A stretch of DNA of 64,000 bases. Origin: Culex pipiens pallens (lineage: Eukaryota; Arthropoda; Insecta; Diptera; Culicidae). The position numbers and the translations under genes are program-made. Where the stretch lies: contig NC_068938.1 in NCBI RefSeq assembly GCF_016801865.2, forward strand, positions 93,644,221 to 93,708,220. Reading direction: 5' to 3'. Under the pieces are notes generated by a model. The model was not told the origin of the DNA. It was given only the letters and a program-made list of their open reading frames with translations, and searched no databases. Positions 12,414-32,924 of the stretch are shown in pieces. Numbering within the stretch: position 1 is the stretch's first letter; each line of letters opens with the position of its first letter.

Positions 12414-12612
12414 TACTTGGTTTTAGTACATTTTAAAGAACACTCCAGATTATCCAGCATCATTCAGACAAGACCGATTGGGAATAGGATCGAGTCCTTA
12501 AACTGCCAAATATACGAAAATTCCCCTAATTGTCTTCGGACTGACTGTTTAGAAAGTTCAGGAAAGTTAAATCAAAACTTTCTAACATTTCTTTCTTCCC
12601 TCCTCCTTCCAG

Positions 12613-21523
<8,911 letters not shown>

Positions 21524-22050
21524 ACGTAATTTTGCTCCTGACATCGAATGCGATTTACTTTTTTAAACGAAACAAAAGCTACCAATTCATCATTCCAGCT
21601 TTTATCATTTAGTTTTCACTCTCTTCATTTGCGCTCTCTATTTAATTAAAGTTCTTAATTTTGTTTTGTAGATATCGTTAGAATCGAGAGAAAGCTAGCA
21701 GCATTTAACCAAGAGAACCGAGAATCTTTAAAGTAGACTTATTTTGTACTTTTGAACTGATAGTTTTGGGAGGAAAACGATCACGCTCTCTGCAGGAAAT
21801 TTTCTCGAAACAGTAACGAAATAGATATCAAAAATATTCATATTTATTTTACCTTAGAGTTTAAGGCGAGAGCTGCAGAAGGTTCAGCGAATGAAGTATA
21901 ATATCCTTTTTTAGTATTTGGCTTTCAAGCGTTTCTTAAAATCAACTTTGCTCAAAATTTCGACGGTTTATTTTTCGGTTTAGATTTGTACGTCACGAAG
22001 ACAATTTATTTACTTTTCCATTAGTATTTTTGTGGCAGCAAAGCAGTTAT

Positions 22051-22201
22051 AATAAAAGAAACTTAAATTTATCTAGATTTTAGCAGCTGTTGAGCCCCGA
22101 AGTATTATTCCAAACATTATCAAACTGAATTATTTCTTTTACTCCAAATCGCGTTTAGTTTTACTTTACTTAAGCTACATCTACTTAGAAAAAGAAATAA
22201 A
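22051..22201 (+). terminator. Candidate poly(A) signals of the Star-like gene
   Basis: AATAAA occurs at 22051-22056 and 22196-22201, 530-680 bp after the stop codon, within an AT-rich stretch free of the common repeats. That fits a 3' UTR from 21524 to roughly 22.2 kb. Which one is used cannot be told from sequence. Confidence 0.4.
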
Positions 22202-23339
22202 CACAATTCTTGTTATACTTCCTACCACGCGAGAGAAAAAAAGAGAACAGAGTGAATGTAGTTTTATACATTTATCAAAACCAGGCGAGAACGAGTAGAG
22301 ATAAACGAAAAAGAAACTGATTAACTGTTAAGTACCTATCAAAATAATTATTGCTCTTGTTAAGATTACACACACACACACTGAATGAATGCGAAATAAG
22401 AACAGCAACTCAATGTTTTCGTTTTTATCACTTCAAGAAATGAAACGGAAAGAAATCGCCCTCACCTTCGCCACTTTAAACCGCTCTCATGCATCACAAT
22501 CACGCCAAAATGCGTCACTCGTGCAATTGCAGTTGCACCGGATTCCCCCGCCCTCCACGATCGAGAAGAAGGTCAAGCCCAAGCCGTTACCGTTGACATT
22601 GCCACGTGCGAGCTTCATCCGCAATTAATGCAAAATTTTGCGCACTTCGAAAAATGTTCACCGTGATTGGGCGCCTTTTGAAGTGCGCGCGCGCGTGGTG
22701 TTGTTTTGGGGGAATGTACTTTTGCACGTTCCCAAAATTGCTGCTTCAAAAGCAAAAGAAGAGAAGAGAAAAAAAAACACGATCTGGAAGCTGGAAGGAG
22801 AACCAGTTCAAGGTAAGTGTTGCGGCGATCTGAAGCAGCGTTATTATCAATATTCATTTTTTTAAATAAATTGTTCTAAAAAAATATTATATTCCATTTA
22901 ACCGAATTACATCCCCGAGCAATCTAATTTCCAGCCTATGATTTCTTTTCGCTAGAATAGACAATTTCCATTTTTGTTGTTTTATCAAATGAAGGGTAAT
23001 TTTCCCACTAGCATCGTACCAGTTAAATATTTTGTGAGAGTGGTTTGTCTGGAACGAGTGTGGTGGAATGCAGATGGAGTTAAATCCTATTCATTTAACC
23101 GAGCTTGCAAAAAAATAATGTAAAAGCTAAAATCTTTTGGGAGGATCTCCATTGCAAATTTCCTAGGTGCAGAGTGGATCGAATAAATATCAAAATATAT
23201 TTAAGAACATTTTTTGCTATATTTTGAATATAATGGCAGTTCATTGTTAAAGAAAAACAGAAATATAAAAGAAAACAAGCTTTTTTAGGATTTTGCAACG
23301 TATGTTTATTGAGCAGTTTGACATTGACCCTTGAAATCA
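22202..23339. other. Non-coding stretch after the Star-like gene
   Basis: It contains a short CA run at about 22370 and a mixed segment at 22400-22850 with a GCGCGCGCG run near 22690. No gene or known repeat family is recognised. Confidence 0.4.
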
Positions 23340-23640
23340 ACAAATTTGGAACACTTTTTTCTTACGGATGTAAACAAACTTTGGTTCTCTCCAGAAGTGC
23401 ATATCTAGACTTTTTTTTAAAAAAGGTCAAATAAATAAAATTTTCAGGTTTTGCACTTTGGGTGTCTTTTAATACCCCTGACCCAAGGCGGTTTCATAAA
23501 CACCCAAAAAGCAAAAACTGGAAATTTGGTTTATTGGACCTTAAAAAAACTCCAGATATTTTCAACAAAATAATGACTATAAACGCTGAAACCGTTATCA
23601 CTGAAGCTCAAGCTGTTTTATGAATCGTCTAATAATTTTT
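23340..23640. mobile_element. Fragment of CAGTCATCCC element with nested GGTCCAATAAAC foldback
   Basis: The words GGAACACTTTTTTCTTACGG and ATGTAAACAAACTTTGGTT match 40228-40270 in the TA-flanked element. The match resumes after 23566 with TTTTCAACAAAATAATGACT. Between them lies a foldback with ends AAAAAAGGTCAAATAAATAA and TTGGTTTATTGGACCTTAAA, so this is a nested insertion in a decayed host copy. Confidence 0.65.
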
Positions 23641-23849
23641 TTTTGAAAATATCAGTCAATTCAATTTGGAGGCAGCTATTTTTTATACATGTATATCGGC
23701 AAAAAAGTCAGAGGTTAGTATGAGCACACACATCAACTTATTTTTAATTCTTTTTTCATGGCATTAAAATATACATTTTCGCCTACTTTCAAAACAAATT
23801 TGAAGATATTTGGTTGCATCGTTGGCGAGATATAGCAATTTTAAGTGAG

Positions 23850-24370
23850 CAGTTTCTAAAAACGGGTGCCACGATATCTCAACATTGTCTTGACCAAATC
23901 GGCTCAAAATTTAACCGACTCCGTGTGCATGACGAAGTCCGATTTTCAAAAAATTTATTTAAAAAAAGATAAAAATATTTTTGTGTTTTTCATATGAAAA
24001 ACCGCTAGTTTTTGATTTTTGTATTTTTTTAAAAAGCTAATTTTAAAAATTATGCTTCGTCATGCACACGGGATACATCTTGAGAGTCTTCACCTCAAAT
24101 TTCAGCCAATTTGGTCCATCCCATCTCGAGATATCGTGGCACCCGTAAATCAACTCGGGGTTTAGAGAAAAACGCCAACAAAGTTTGACAGCCCGCTTTG
24201 CGCATGGCAAAATTTTGAACTTAAGTCGTCTCTTACTCTGTTTAATCATGACATATCTTCATAAAACTTTCAGGAATGATTAAATACTTCTGAGTGGATT
24301 TAACAAATATTCTGTAATATGAAATTTTGTGATTTTCTACATGTATGTAACCCCCTAAGAGAATTTTTGC
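23850..24370 (+). repeat. Dispersed partly palindromic repeat, copy 1
   Basis: The blocks GGGTGCCACGATATCTC, TCGTCATGCACACGGG, CAATTTGGTCCATCCCATCT and GACAGCCCGCTTTGCGCATG recur in reverse complement at about 42290-42790. Inside each copy GTGCCACGATATCTC also appears inverted as GAGATATCGTGGCAC. No gene is visible. Confidence 0.75.
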
Positions 24371-24674
24371 ATTCTACACAAATAGTTATGTCAAGAATAC
24401 CACTGATTAACGTGAAGACTTCCATCATTGTCATGATTTTTCCTTCAAAGATATAAATTTTGCTTCGCTTTCAATATTTTGACAAAATTCCTTCAACAAG
24501 TTGTTTAGAATAGTGCCCTACACATGCTGATTCCTTTTGGTAACCATTATCGCATTCCTTGTTATGTTATGGAAATCGTCATTAATCAATGATTGCCAAC
24601 TAGGACGTCAATGACTGTGCCACAAAATTATATAAATTTTGAAGCACAATTGATTTAGATCAAAAATTCCTTCA

Positions 24675-25220
24675 ATGGCTTCAAGAAGGCAACAACTCGT
24701 CGCCATCGTGCTAACTTGTCGTACGTGCATTTTGGGCCAAATTGAGTTAGGAACGCCATTTTGTGAAGCTCACAATGCCTCACCTTTTGACCTTCACAGA
24801 TCCCCAAAATTCGATTTCAATCCTGAGATATTCAACAAAAACCGAAAAAACTCCGTGCAATTTTGTCACTTTACATATGAAAGTAGTTTCAATCTTGTCG
24901 TGCTATCTTGTCACTCCATGAAAATTGATGCAAGTGCGACAAAAGGCCAAAGGGATTTCAGGCCAGGAAAGTCAGGATGCGTTTGTCGCACGTACAAGCT
25001 AGACTACCGTAAACATTTGTAATTATAACTCGGGACTCCAGCAACCAACTTCAACCAAACTTTGGGACAATGCACAGAATGGTGAGCCAAACAAAACGTG
25101 TTTGTTATTGTTTACATTGCGTGCTCTCGTTTTTGAATATTCAAGGTCAAACATTAAAACGCGTTTTTCTCGGAACGTCAAAATGGCGGGTGCGACAAGA
25201 TAGCACGACGACGTCGAACT
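24675..25220. repeat. Foldback-like repeat with CGTGCGACAAG words
   Basis: The left part has GTCGCCATCGTGCTAACTTG and the right part GTGCGACAAGATAGCACGAC, an imperfect inverted pair. A fragment of the same family lies at about 15470-15565 (ACGTGCGACAAGATGGCACG). The open frame 24675-25022 is probably accidental. Confidence 0.55.
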
Positions 25221-27148
25221 GAAACATGCTGATTCGTTTTGGTGCTGAAATTCGTTAAATTAAATTTAATACACATTTTTTATAGTGATGATTAATTTTC
25301 TTCGAAAATGATAAACGGCTTCACCTTAAACTGTAACTTTTTCCACTAAAACTTAATTTCAATAATTCCTAGTTATCTATTTTTTTTTTCTTTTTAAATA
25401 TACCAAATACAAATTTCATTTAAAATTTTGTAACCCCCCCCCTCCCCCCCCCCTTCTAAGTCGGTCTAAAAATCGAGCGGCAAAAAATATTTTATCAAAA
25501 CACTACAAAATGTCGATGAAAATTCTAGTGCAATTAGCTGAAATCAATTGAAAATGCATTCCCCTGCATTTAAAATCATTTTTAACATGTTGGGGTTCAT
25601 TCAAAAACCTTTTGAATTTTTGGAAATTTCGATGTACAGTACTGCAAAAAGTTTTTTTTCTTGAAAACAAAATGTATTCGTCAAATGTTACATTTTTTGA
25701 AAACTAATGATTGCAAAATAACTGAACTTGTGTAAAATGCATTTTAAGACACCTTTTTCATTGAAATGTTCGAGAGTACGATCTGTTTTTTTAAATTTTA
25801 AGCATTTTTTTTGGAACAATTTTTGTAATTTTCCAGCATTTCCAGCTTTTGTAAGCATGCTCAATTTTGGTGTGAAAAGCATATGTTATGTTTTTCTATA
25901 TTTCTGCCCATCAAAAAACCAAATGGCTATTATGCCAAATAAATGAAAAATTGGCTAGTATCTTCACGAATATTTTGACTTGAGACTTGACAGACATTAC
26001 TTACCGTCATCTGATACCAATTTGGATACATGGGGCGAATAGGGACAGCATTGCTAGAAATTAATAAAAATGCAGACACAACACAACGTATAAAGAGCAC
26101 TGATTTCAAATACACCGTGAACTGCTATCAAAATGTCGGCTATAGTCCCGATTCACCCCAGTTGAGGGTAATGGCTTTGTTTTAGTACATAACAGAACAA
26201 TGTTTTCACTTTAAAGATGCAAATGTAACATCTGAATGCCTCTTAATCTAAGGTACTAGTTTGTAAAAGAAACTACAATTCTGGAGTTTTTTTTGAAAAG
26301 GTCCAATAAACCAAATTTTCAGTTTTTGCTTTTTGGGTGTTTTTAGAACCGTGTAGGGACGCAGGTTCCGGACGCAGCACGATGGCTGCAGTAGCCTACC
26401 TCCCGACCGCCCTCTGACCACGGTCCGGTTCCTGATGTCCCGTTCGGACCTGTAGAGATCCGCTCCGCTCGTTCCGTAAACGTGTACACTCTCTGCTCAC
26501 TTGTCTTAATCTGTCACTCTTCCTCCAGATCGTTCAATCCCAGGTAACACGGATCGGTGTTACATGATAATTCTCAGATAGGGTAATCCAAATATCAAGA
26601 AGTCTTAGAGATGCTCACCGACATCTCCACATCCCCCCTAAAGTTTCACAGACCAGAAATGTAAATAACGATTTTTTTTATGTACAGAAATGTACATTGT
26701 ACATAGTTGTAATATGCCTACTTTTGATTAAAATTTATGTCAATGTAGTTTCATTTGTAATGATAATTTGTCTTGTAATTTATAGTTACATTAGGTAATC
26801 TCGAATCTCACCCCTTCTTTTTTTGTATAACTCACAGCTTAGGGCTAATACGCACCTTTCAAGAAAAGGGGCCAAGAAATGGCTTTACGAACAGTAGAAA
26901 AAAAGGAGAAGGAACGATTTTTTTTCTTCGCCCTCTCTGGCTTGCTTTCGCTGCTGTCCATTTGAAATTTTCCTTGACTGGTTGCTTACCAAGTGCGTAT
27001 ACCGCTCTAGCACAACTGAAAATTATGTATTTAACTGCTTCGAATTAACCGTACTATGCTTCAACTGTTTTTTTTCATACCATTCAATCAACTTTTCCAA
27101 AACGAAAAAGCGAACATACACGTAATTGATATCCCGTAAGCTTTGTGT

Positions 27149-27272
27149 GAAAACTCGAGTGGTACCGAGGTACCGTGTAGGACAAGCATGCTAAAGATCT
27201 GCGGATCGAATCTCGTAGGGCCCGAAGTATTTTTTTGTATTGAATAAATTATGCGAACCTGATTATACGTTT
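27149..27272 (+). mobile_element. 124 bp tRNA-like insertion inside the LTR element
   Basis: An exact 23 bp direct repeat starting TTGATATCCCGTAAG occurs at 27126-27148 and 27273-27295, the hallmark of a retroposition TSD. The insert contains a B-box-like GGATCGAATCTCG. It ends in an AT-rich tail rather than a pure poly(A). It is too degenerate to be called a tRNA gene. Confidence 0.7.
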
Positions 27273-27391
27273 TTGATATCCCGTAAGCTTTGTGTAATTC
27301 TACAGTGATCGGTTCCTCAGAATTCATGTTCAACGCACCTCTTGTTAGCTAAATACATTTGCAATTCAGCTCTATCTATTCTAATCATGAT

Positions 27392-28650
27392 TCACTCCTC
27401 AGAGCTTGTACTGTTATTGTCATTAACTCCTCAGAGCAGCACCAAAGTCCATTTCTTAGAAAATTTGATCAATTAACTCCTCAGAGATCTTCTACCAAAT
27501 CAAATTCTATTTCATCAAAAGAATTCATCCACTCCTAAAAACTTTAAATCTCAATACTCAGTAAACTCCTCAGAACTATAATTTATAACATTAGTTTCAG
27601 ATTTAATCAGAAAGGTTATTCTATGATATAATAAAATTTAATTATTTTTTTTTTAACAGAGTTCTTCCGCAAAACTTATATTCTTAGTACAACTTTTCAG
27701 AACTTCTCCGACAACTCCTCAGAAATCTCCAATACAACTCCTCAGAGTTCATCAGTACAACTACTCAGAGCTTGACTCAGAGTCTTGAACTTGTAAAATT
27801 ACTTAGAAAATGCATTACTCCACAAAGTCTTGAACTTGAAATATTTATTCAAAAAATGTATCATCTCATCAGAGACTAGAACTTGGAAAACTGCTTACAA
27901 TATTCACCAACTCCTACCTGTCTTGAACTTGGAGAATTACTCAAAAAAATCATCAACTCCTCAGAGTCTTGTGCTTGCAAAAATCATTAGAAAATTCATC
28001 AATTCCTCAGAGACTTGAACTTGGAAAATTTATTTAGAAAATGCATCAACTCCTCAAAGTCTTGAACTTGGAAAATTACTTAGAATATTCATCAACTCCT
28101 CAGAGTTTTGAACTCGAAATTTTCTTAGAATACTCATCAACTCCTCAGAGTCTTATACTTCTTCAGAAAATGTATCATCTCCTCAGAGACTAGAACTTGG
28201 GAAACTTTTTAGAATACACATCAACTCCTCAGAGTATTGAACTTGCCAAAATCCTCAGAAAATGCATCAACTCCTCAGAGTTTTGAACTCGAAGTTTTCT
28301 TAGAATACTCATCAACTCTTCAGAGTCTTATACTTCCTCAGAAAATGTATCATCTCCTCAGAGACTAGAACTTGGGAAACTATTCAGAATACACATCAAC
28401 TCCTCAGAGTATTGAACTTGCCAAATTCCTCAGAAAATGCATCAACTCCTCAGAGTCTTGAACTTGCCAAATTCCTCAGAAAATGCATCAACTCCTCAGA
28501 GTTTTGAATATGGAAAAATACTTAGAATACTCATCTACTCCTCAGAGTCTTGAACTTGCCAAATTCCTCAGAAAATGCATTAACTCCTCAGAGTGTTGAA
28601 CTTGAAGAATTACTCAGAAAATCAATCAACTCAGACTCCTCAACTCCTCG
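27392..28650. repeat. CTCCTCAGAG minisatellite inside the LTR element
   Basis: The word CTCCTCAGAG and its variants recur about thirty times in 1.26 kb. Unit lengths vary around 45-60 bp, and the better-preserved form also carries TTGAACTTG and CAGAAAATGCATCAA. It has no coding capacity. Confidence 0.85.
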
Positions 28651-30639
28651 AAGTTGTAAATTGTCCACTAGAAGAAACAGCATGTGATTCCACCGGCCAC
28701 CTAATGTTGGCATATTAGAAATTTAACATTAAATTACTGCTGCTGTAAATCTGAAATTATATAATGAGCAAGCAAATTTACCTCAAATGTTGCAAACAAG
28801 TTGTTTAAATAGTCGTATTAGGTGAATTGAATTGAATTTGGACCGCTTCCTTAACTATCAAAATAGGAGAATTTCCCATTTATGAAATTATTGTGATTCA
28901 TGAGTTCACGAACACATCTCAAACAACGCTAAAATATGTTTACCCAAAATTGAGTAGTTTTGACAGAAATCTGTAACAATCCAATACAGACAAATGTCCG
29001 GCAACACTCTACAGAACCTTAAAACGTTCGGCCACTCCTTCCGAATGAGTTTCTTATGCCTCCACGAAACCAAAACAAACCAATCTGAGTAGGCCTGAAA
29101 CTACTGAAAGGAAAAATCCCGAAAATCCCTCCAACTTGCCAAATTCCAATCATCCGCCAAAGCTGCGGCTTAGCGCTACGCCCCGCGAGCAAAAAAAGAA
29201 CTTCCACACTTTCACTTTTCTTACCACTTACTCCTCGTCGCCAGATGTAGGGACGCAGGTTCCGGACGCAGCACGATGGCTGCAGTAGCCTACCTCCCGA
29301 CCGCCCTCTGACCACGGTCCGGTTCCTGATGTCCCGTTCGGACCTGTAGAGATCCGCTCCGCTCGTTCCGTAAACGTGTACACTCTCTGCTCACTTGTCT
29401 TAATCTGTCACTCTTCCTCCAGATCGTTCAATCCCAGGTAACACGGATCGGTGTTACATGATAATTCTCAGATAGGGTAATCCAAATATCAAGAAGTCTT
29501 AGAGATGCTCACCGACATCTCCACAAACCGCATTGAGTCAGGGTTATTAAAAAACACCCAAAAAGCAAAAACTGAAAATTTGGTTTATTGTTCCTTCTCA
29601 AAAAAAAAAAAAACTCAAGAATTGTTGAAATAAAAACAAGATTTTTTAGGTTTAATTTTGGCGGCTTTGCCGTAAGGTGCTGATCGCAACCTACAGGTTC
29701 CAGTTACAGGCTGGGCTGCGGAGCCTGGCAGATGTAAAGCGACTTTTACTTCAACTTCTGCTTCTAATAATATAGCGAATCGGACTCCTACTCCAGCTCT
29801 TCAGGATTTTCCCTCCTATGACATACACCAAAACACCAACCGTGTTTTTCTCGAAGTCATGGCATTTTTTTGATTTTTGATTTTTTCAATGATGGGCAGA
29901 TTTGACATACTTAACTTGTTATGGTTTTAACACAAAGGTACATGTTTTATGTGAAATTGCTGTAACTGATAGAAACTCAAAAGTTTGGATGAATTAGAAG
30001 GATTTCTTCAAGATGTTGAAAGGGGGATCAAGTTACCCCTAACATTTTGAAAATGCCGGTTAAAAATATATTTTCTAAAACGCTTGGCACAATTCGAAGA
30101 GTTCATCTGATTAAATACCCTTATCAGCCAAACATAGTTGAATGTTTAAGTTTTCGTTTCATGCAAAAAGTTCATAGTTATTTATTTTGAGAATTTTACA
30201 AAGTTATGTGCGATACAAATCGATGCCTCTGTGCTCTGATGTACTAACTGACTTTTGGGCCAAAATGAGTTAATGATGCCATCTTTTAGCTAATTAAATT
30301 CCCTACAAAACGCTTCTAAGAGATCTGAAAAATTCGTTTCCTACGCGGAGATATCGCCCTGCAACCATTTGTACTAACTGACATTTTCGAACGCATCATG
30401 GATGTGCTCTCTTATTTTTCATCATGGCTTGACCTTTTGAAAACACGCAAATCCATAAAAATACGATTACACTATAATATTATGGTAAATTGCCATGTTT
30501 TCTTACTAGTTTGAGCAATATTATGGAGCACTATTTTGGAAGGCAATTAGCACAAGTGTGCACATTTGGATACGTGAAGAAGTTGTAAGTTAGAAGAAGT
30601 GTGTCAAATAATTATTTAGTGGCAGAGTTTTTTTTTAAT

Positions 30640-31010
30640 TGGATGACCCCTGAGTTAAGCTAAGTGTGACATTGGTAGGTGGATGTTATTGTTACGTAGT
30701 TTTTGGATTGGACGACCCCTGCAGTTGTTCTAAGTGTGCACAACGACTTAAAAATGTTTTAAATTGGATTTTTGGGTTAGGCTAAGTGTAAGATTAATTA
30801 GTGGATGTTATTGTTACGTAGTTTTTTTTTAATGGACGACCCCTGCAGTTGTGCTAAGTGTGCACAACTACTTGCGGGGTTTTAGAGTTGGATATTTGAG
30901 TTAGGCTAAGTGTGATAATGGTGAGTGGATGTTGTTGTTACGTAGTTTTTTGGATTGGACGACCCCTGCAGTTGTTCTAAGTGTGCATAACGACTTAAAA
31001 AATGTTTTAA
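30640..31010 (+). repeat. Tandem units of about 120 bp, left arm
   Basis: Three to four copies contain the words GGACGACCCCTGCAGTTG, CTAAGTGTG and GTTACGTAGTTTTT. The same units appear inverted, with about five copies, at 32280-32900. Confidence 0.8.
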
Positions 31011-32235
31011 TTGCGATGTATTACGGTGTAACGAATGTCACGGTGTAAAGAATGCTACGATGCAACGAATGTTGCGGTATAACAAAGTTACGGTGTAACT
31101 ATACTACGGTGTAACGAATGTTACGGTGTAACGAATGTTACGGTGTAACGAATGACGCGGTGTAATTATACTACGGTGTAACGAATGTTACGATGTAACG
31201 AATGATGCGGTGTAACGAATGACGCGGTGTAATCATACTACGGTGTAACGAATGTTACGATGTAACGAATGATGCGGTGTAATCATACTACAGTGTAACG
31301 AATGTTACGATGTAACGAATGATGCGGTGTAATCATACTACGGTTTAACGAATGTTACGGTTTAACGAATGCTACGGTGTAACGGATGTTACGGTGTAAT
31401 GAATGTTACGGTGTAATGAATGTTACGGTGTAACGAATGATGCGGTGTAATCATACTACGGTGTAACGAATGTTACGATGTAACGAATGATGCGGTGTAA
31501 TCATACTACGGTGTAACGAATGTTACGATGTAACGAATGATGCGGTGTAATCATACTACGGTGTAACGAATGTTACGGTTTAACGAATGATGCGGTGTAA
31601 TCATACTACGGTTTAACGAATGTTACGGTTTAACGAATGCTACGGTGTAACGGATGTTACGGTGTAATGAATGTTACGGTGTAACGAATGATGCGGTGTA
31701 ATCATACTACGGTGTAACGAATGTTACGGTGTAACGAATGATGCGGTGTAATCATACTACGGTGTAACGAATGTTACGATGTAACGAATGATGCGGTGTA
31801 ATCATACTACGGTGTAACGAATGTTACGATGTAACGAATGATGCGGTGTAATCATACTACGGTGTAACGAATGTTACGGTTTAACAAATGTTACGGTGTA
31901 ACGAATGATGCGGTGTAACGAATGTTATGGTGTAACGAATGTTACGGTGTAGCGAATGTTACGGTGTAACGAATGTTACGGTGTAACGAAAGTTACGGTG
32001 TAACGAATGTTACGGTGTAACGAAAGTTACGGTGTAACGAATGTTACGGTGTAACGAATGTTACGGTGTATCGAATGTTACGGTGTAACGATCGTTACGG
32101 TGTAACGAATGTTACGGTGTAATGAATGTTGCGGTGTAACGAATGTTGCGGTGTAACGAATTTTACGGTAAAACGTATGTTGCGGTTTAACAAATGTCAC
32201 GGTGTAACAATGTCACGGTGTAACGAATGGTTTAA
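31010..32235 (+). repeat. 17 bp minisatellite with 50 bp higher-order period
   Basis: The basic unit is ACGGTGTAACGAATGTT and variants, repeated about seventy times. Between about 31200 and 31900 three units are grouped: the variant GATGCGGTGTAATCATAC recurs at 31271 and 31321, and again at 31439, 31489, 31539 and 31589, a strict 50 bp step. Both edges of the array are more diverged. Confidence 0.95.
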
Positions 32236-32269
32236 GGGGGGTTTAAGCCGAACCAATAGGTGAACCTCG

Positions 32270-32901
32270 CCTAACCGGTTCATTTGGGAACTCTTGTTGT
32301 GCACACTTAACACAATTGCAGGGGTCGTCCAATTCAAAAAAACTACGTAACAACAACATCCACTAACAATGGCACACTTAACCTAACCCAAATATCGAAC
32401 TCAAACACCCTTCAAGAAGTTGTGCACATTTAGCACATCTGCAGGGGTCGTCCAATCCAAAAAACTACGTAACAAAATCAGCCACTAACCAATCTCACAC
32501 TTAGCCTAACTCAAATATCCAATTTAAAACACTTTTAAGCAGTTGTGCACACCTAGCACAACTGCAGGGATCGTCCTATCCAAAAAAATTTCGTAACAAT
32601 ATCATCCACTAACCAATGTCACACTTAGCCTAACCCAAATATTCAATTCAAACACCTTCCAAGTAGTTGTGCACACCTAGAACAAGTGCAAGGGTCGTCC
32701 AATCCAAAAAACTACGTAACAATAACATCCACTAACCAATCTCACACTTAGCCTAACCCAAATATCCAACTCAAACACCCTTCAAGAAGTTGTGCAAATT
32801 TAGCACAACTGCAGGGATCGTCCAAACCAAAAAAAACACGTAACAACATCATTCACGTAGTTGTGCACGGTTAGCACAACTGTAGGGGTCGTCCATGTTC
32901 A
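32270..32901 (-). repeat. Tandem units of about 120 bp, right arm
   Basis: About five copies contain CTGCAGGGGTCGTCCAA, AACTACGTAACAA and CACACTTAGCCTAAC, the reverse complement of the left-arm units. The last copy ends next to the TSD of the inserted retroposon at 32902. Confidence 0.8.
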
Positions 32902-32924
32902 ATGACTAAGTATTGATTTTTTTT

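Larger units (their letters stand above)
26352..29525 (-). mobile_element. Non-autonomous LTR retrotransposon with two identical 280 bp LTRs
   Basis: The LTRs at 26352-26631 and 29246-29525 are both 280 bp, begin TGTAG and end CCACA (TG...CA), and I found no difference between them by eye. The 5 bp TSD is AACCG at 26347-26351 and 29526-29530. Orientation is minus. A candidate primer-binding site TGGCGACGAGGAG (complement of 29231-29243) lies two bases inside the right LTR, and a polypurine tract AGGGGGGA (complement of 26632-26639) abuts the left LTR. The 2.6 kb interior has no gag or pol frame. It holds a CTCCTCAGAG tandem array and a short tRNA-like insertion. The superfamily cannot be assigned without coding sequence. 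Confidence 0.9.
26287..29620. mobile_element. GGTCCAATAAAC foldback split by an LTR element
   Basis: The left part (AAAGGTCCAATAAACCAAAT ... TTTTGGGTGTTTTTAG) and right part (TTAAAAAACACCCAAAAAGC ... TTGGTTTATTGTTCC) are the two arms of a small foldback. The intact relative at 23405-23566 shows the arrangement before insertion. The 3.17 kb LTR element lies between the arms with a 5 bp TSD. Confidence 0.75.

Noticed and set aside
12417..12612. Extension of the Star-like protein upstream of 12613
   Set aside because: The open frame continues, but a pyrimidine tract and AG lie at 12596-12612. The residues before this show no conserved pattern, so it is intron.
24675..25022. 115-residue ORF as a gene
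   Set aside because: It lies within a dispersed repeat related to 15470-15565 and has no recognisable domain.
30600..32900. CRISPR-like regular repeats
   Set aside because: Units are head-to-tail with no unique spacers, the period is 17/50 or about 120 bp, and the host is an insect. They are satellite and foldback repeats.
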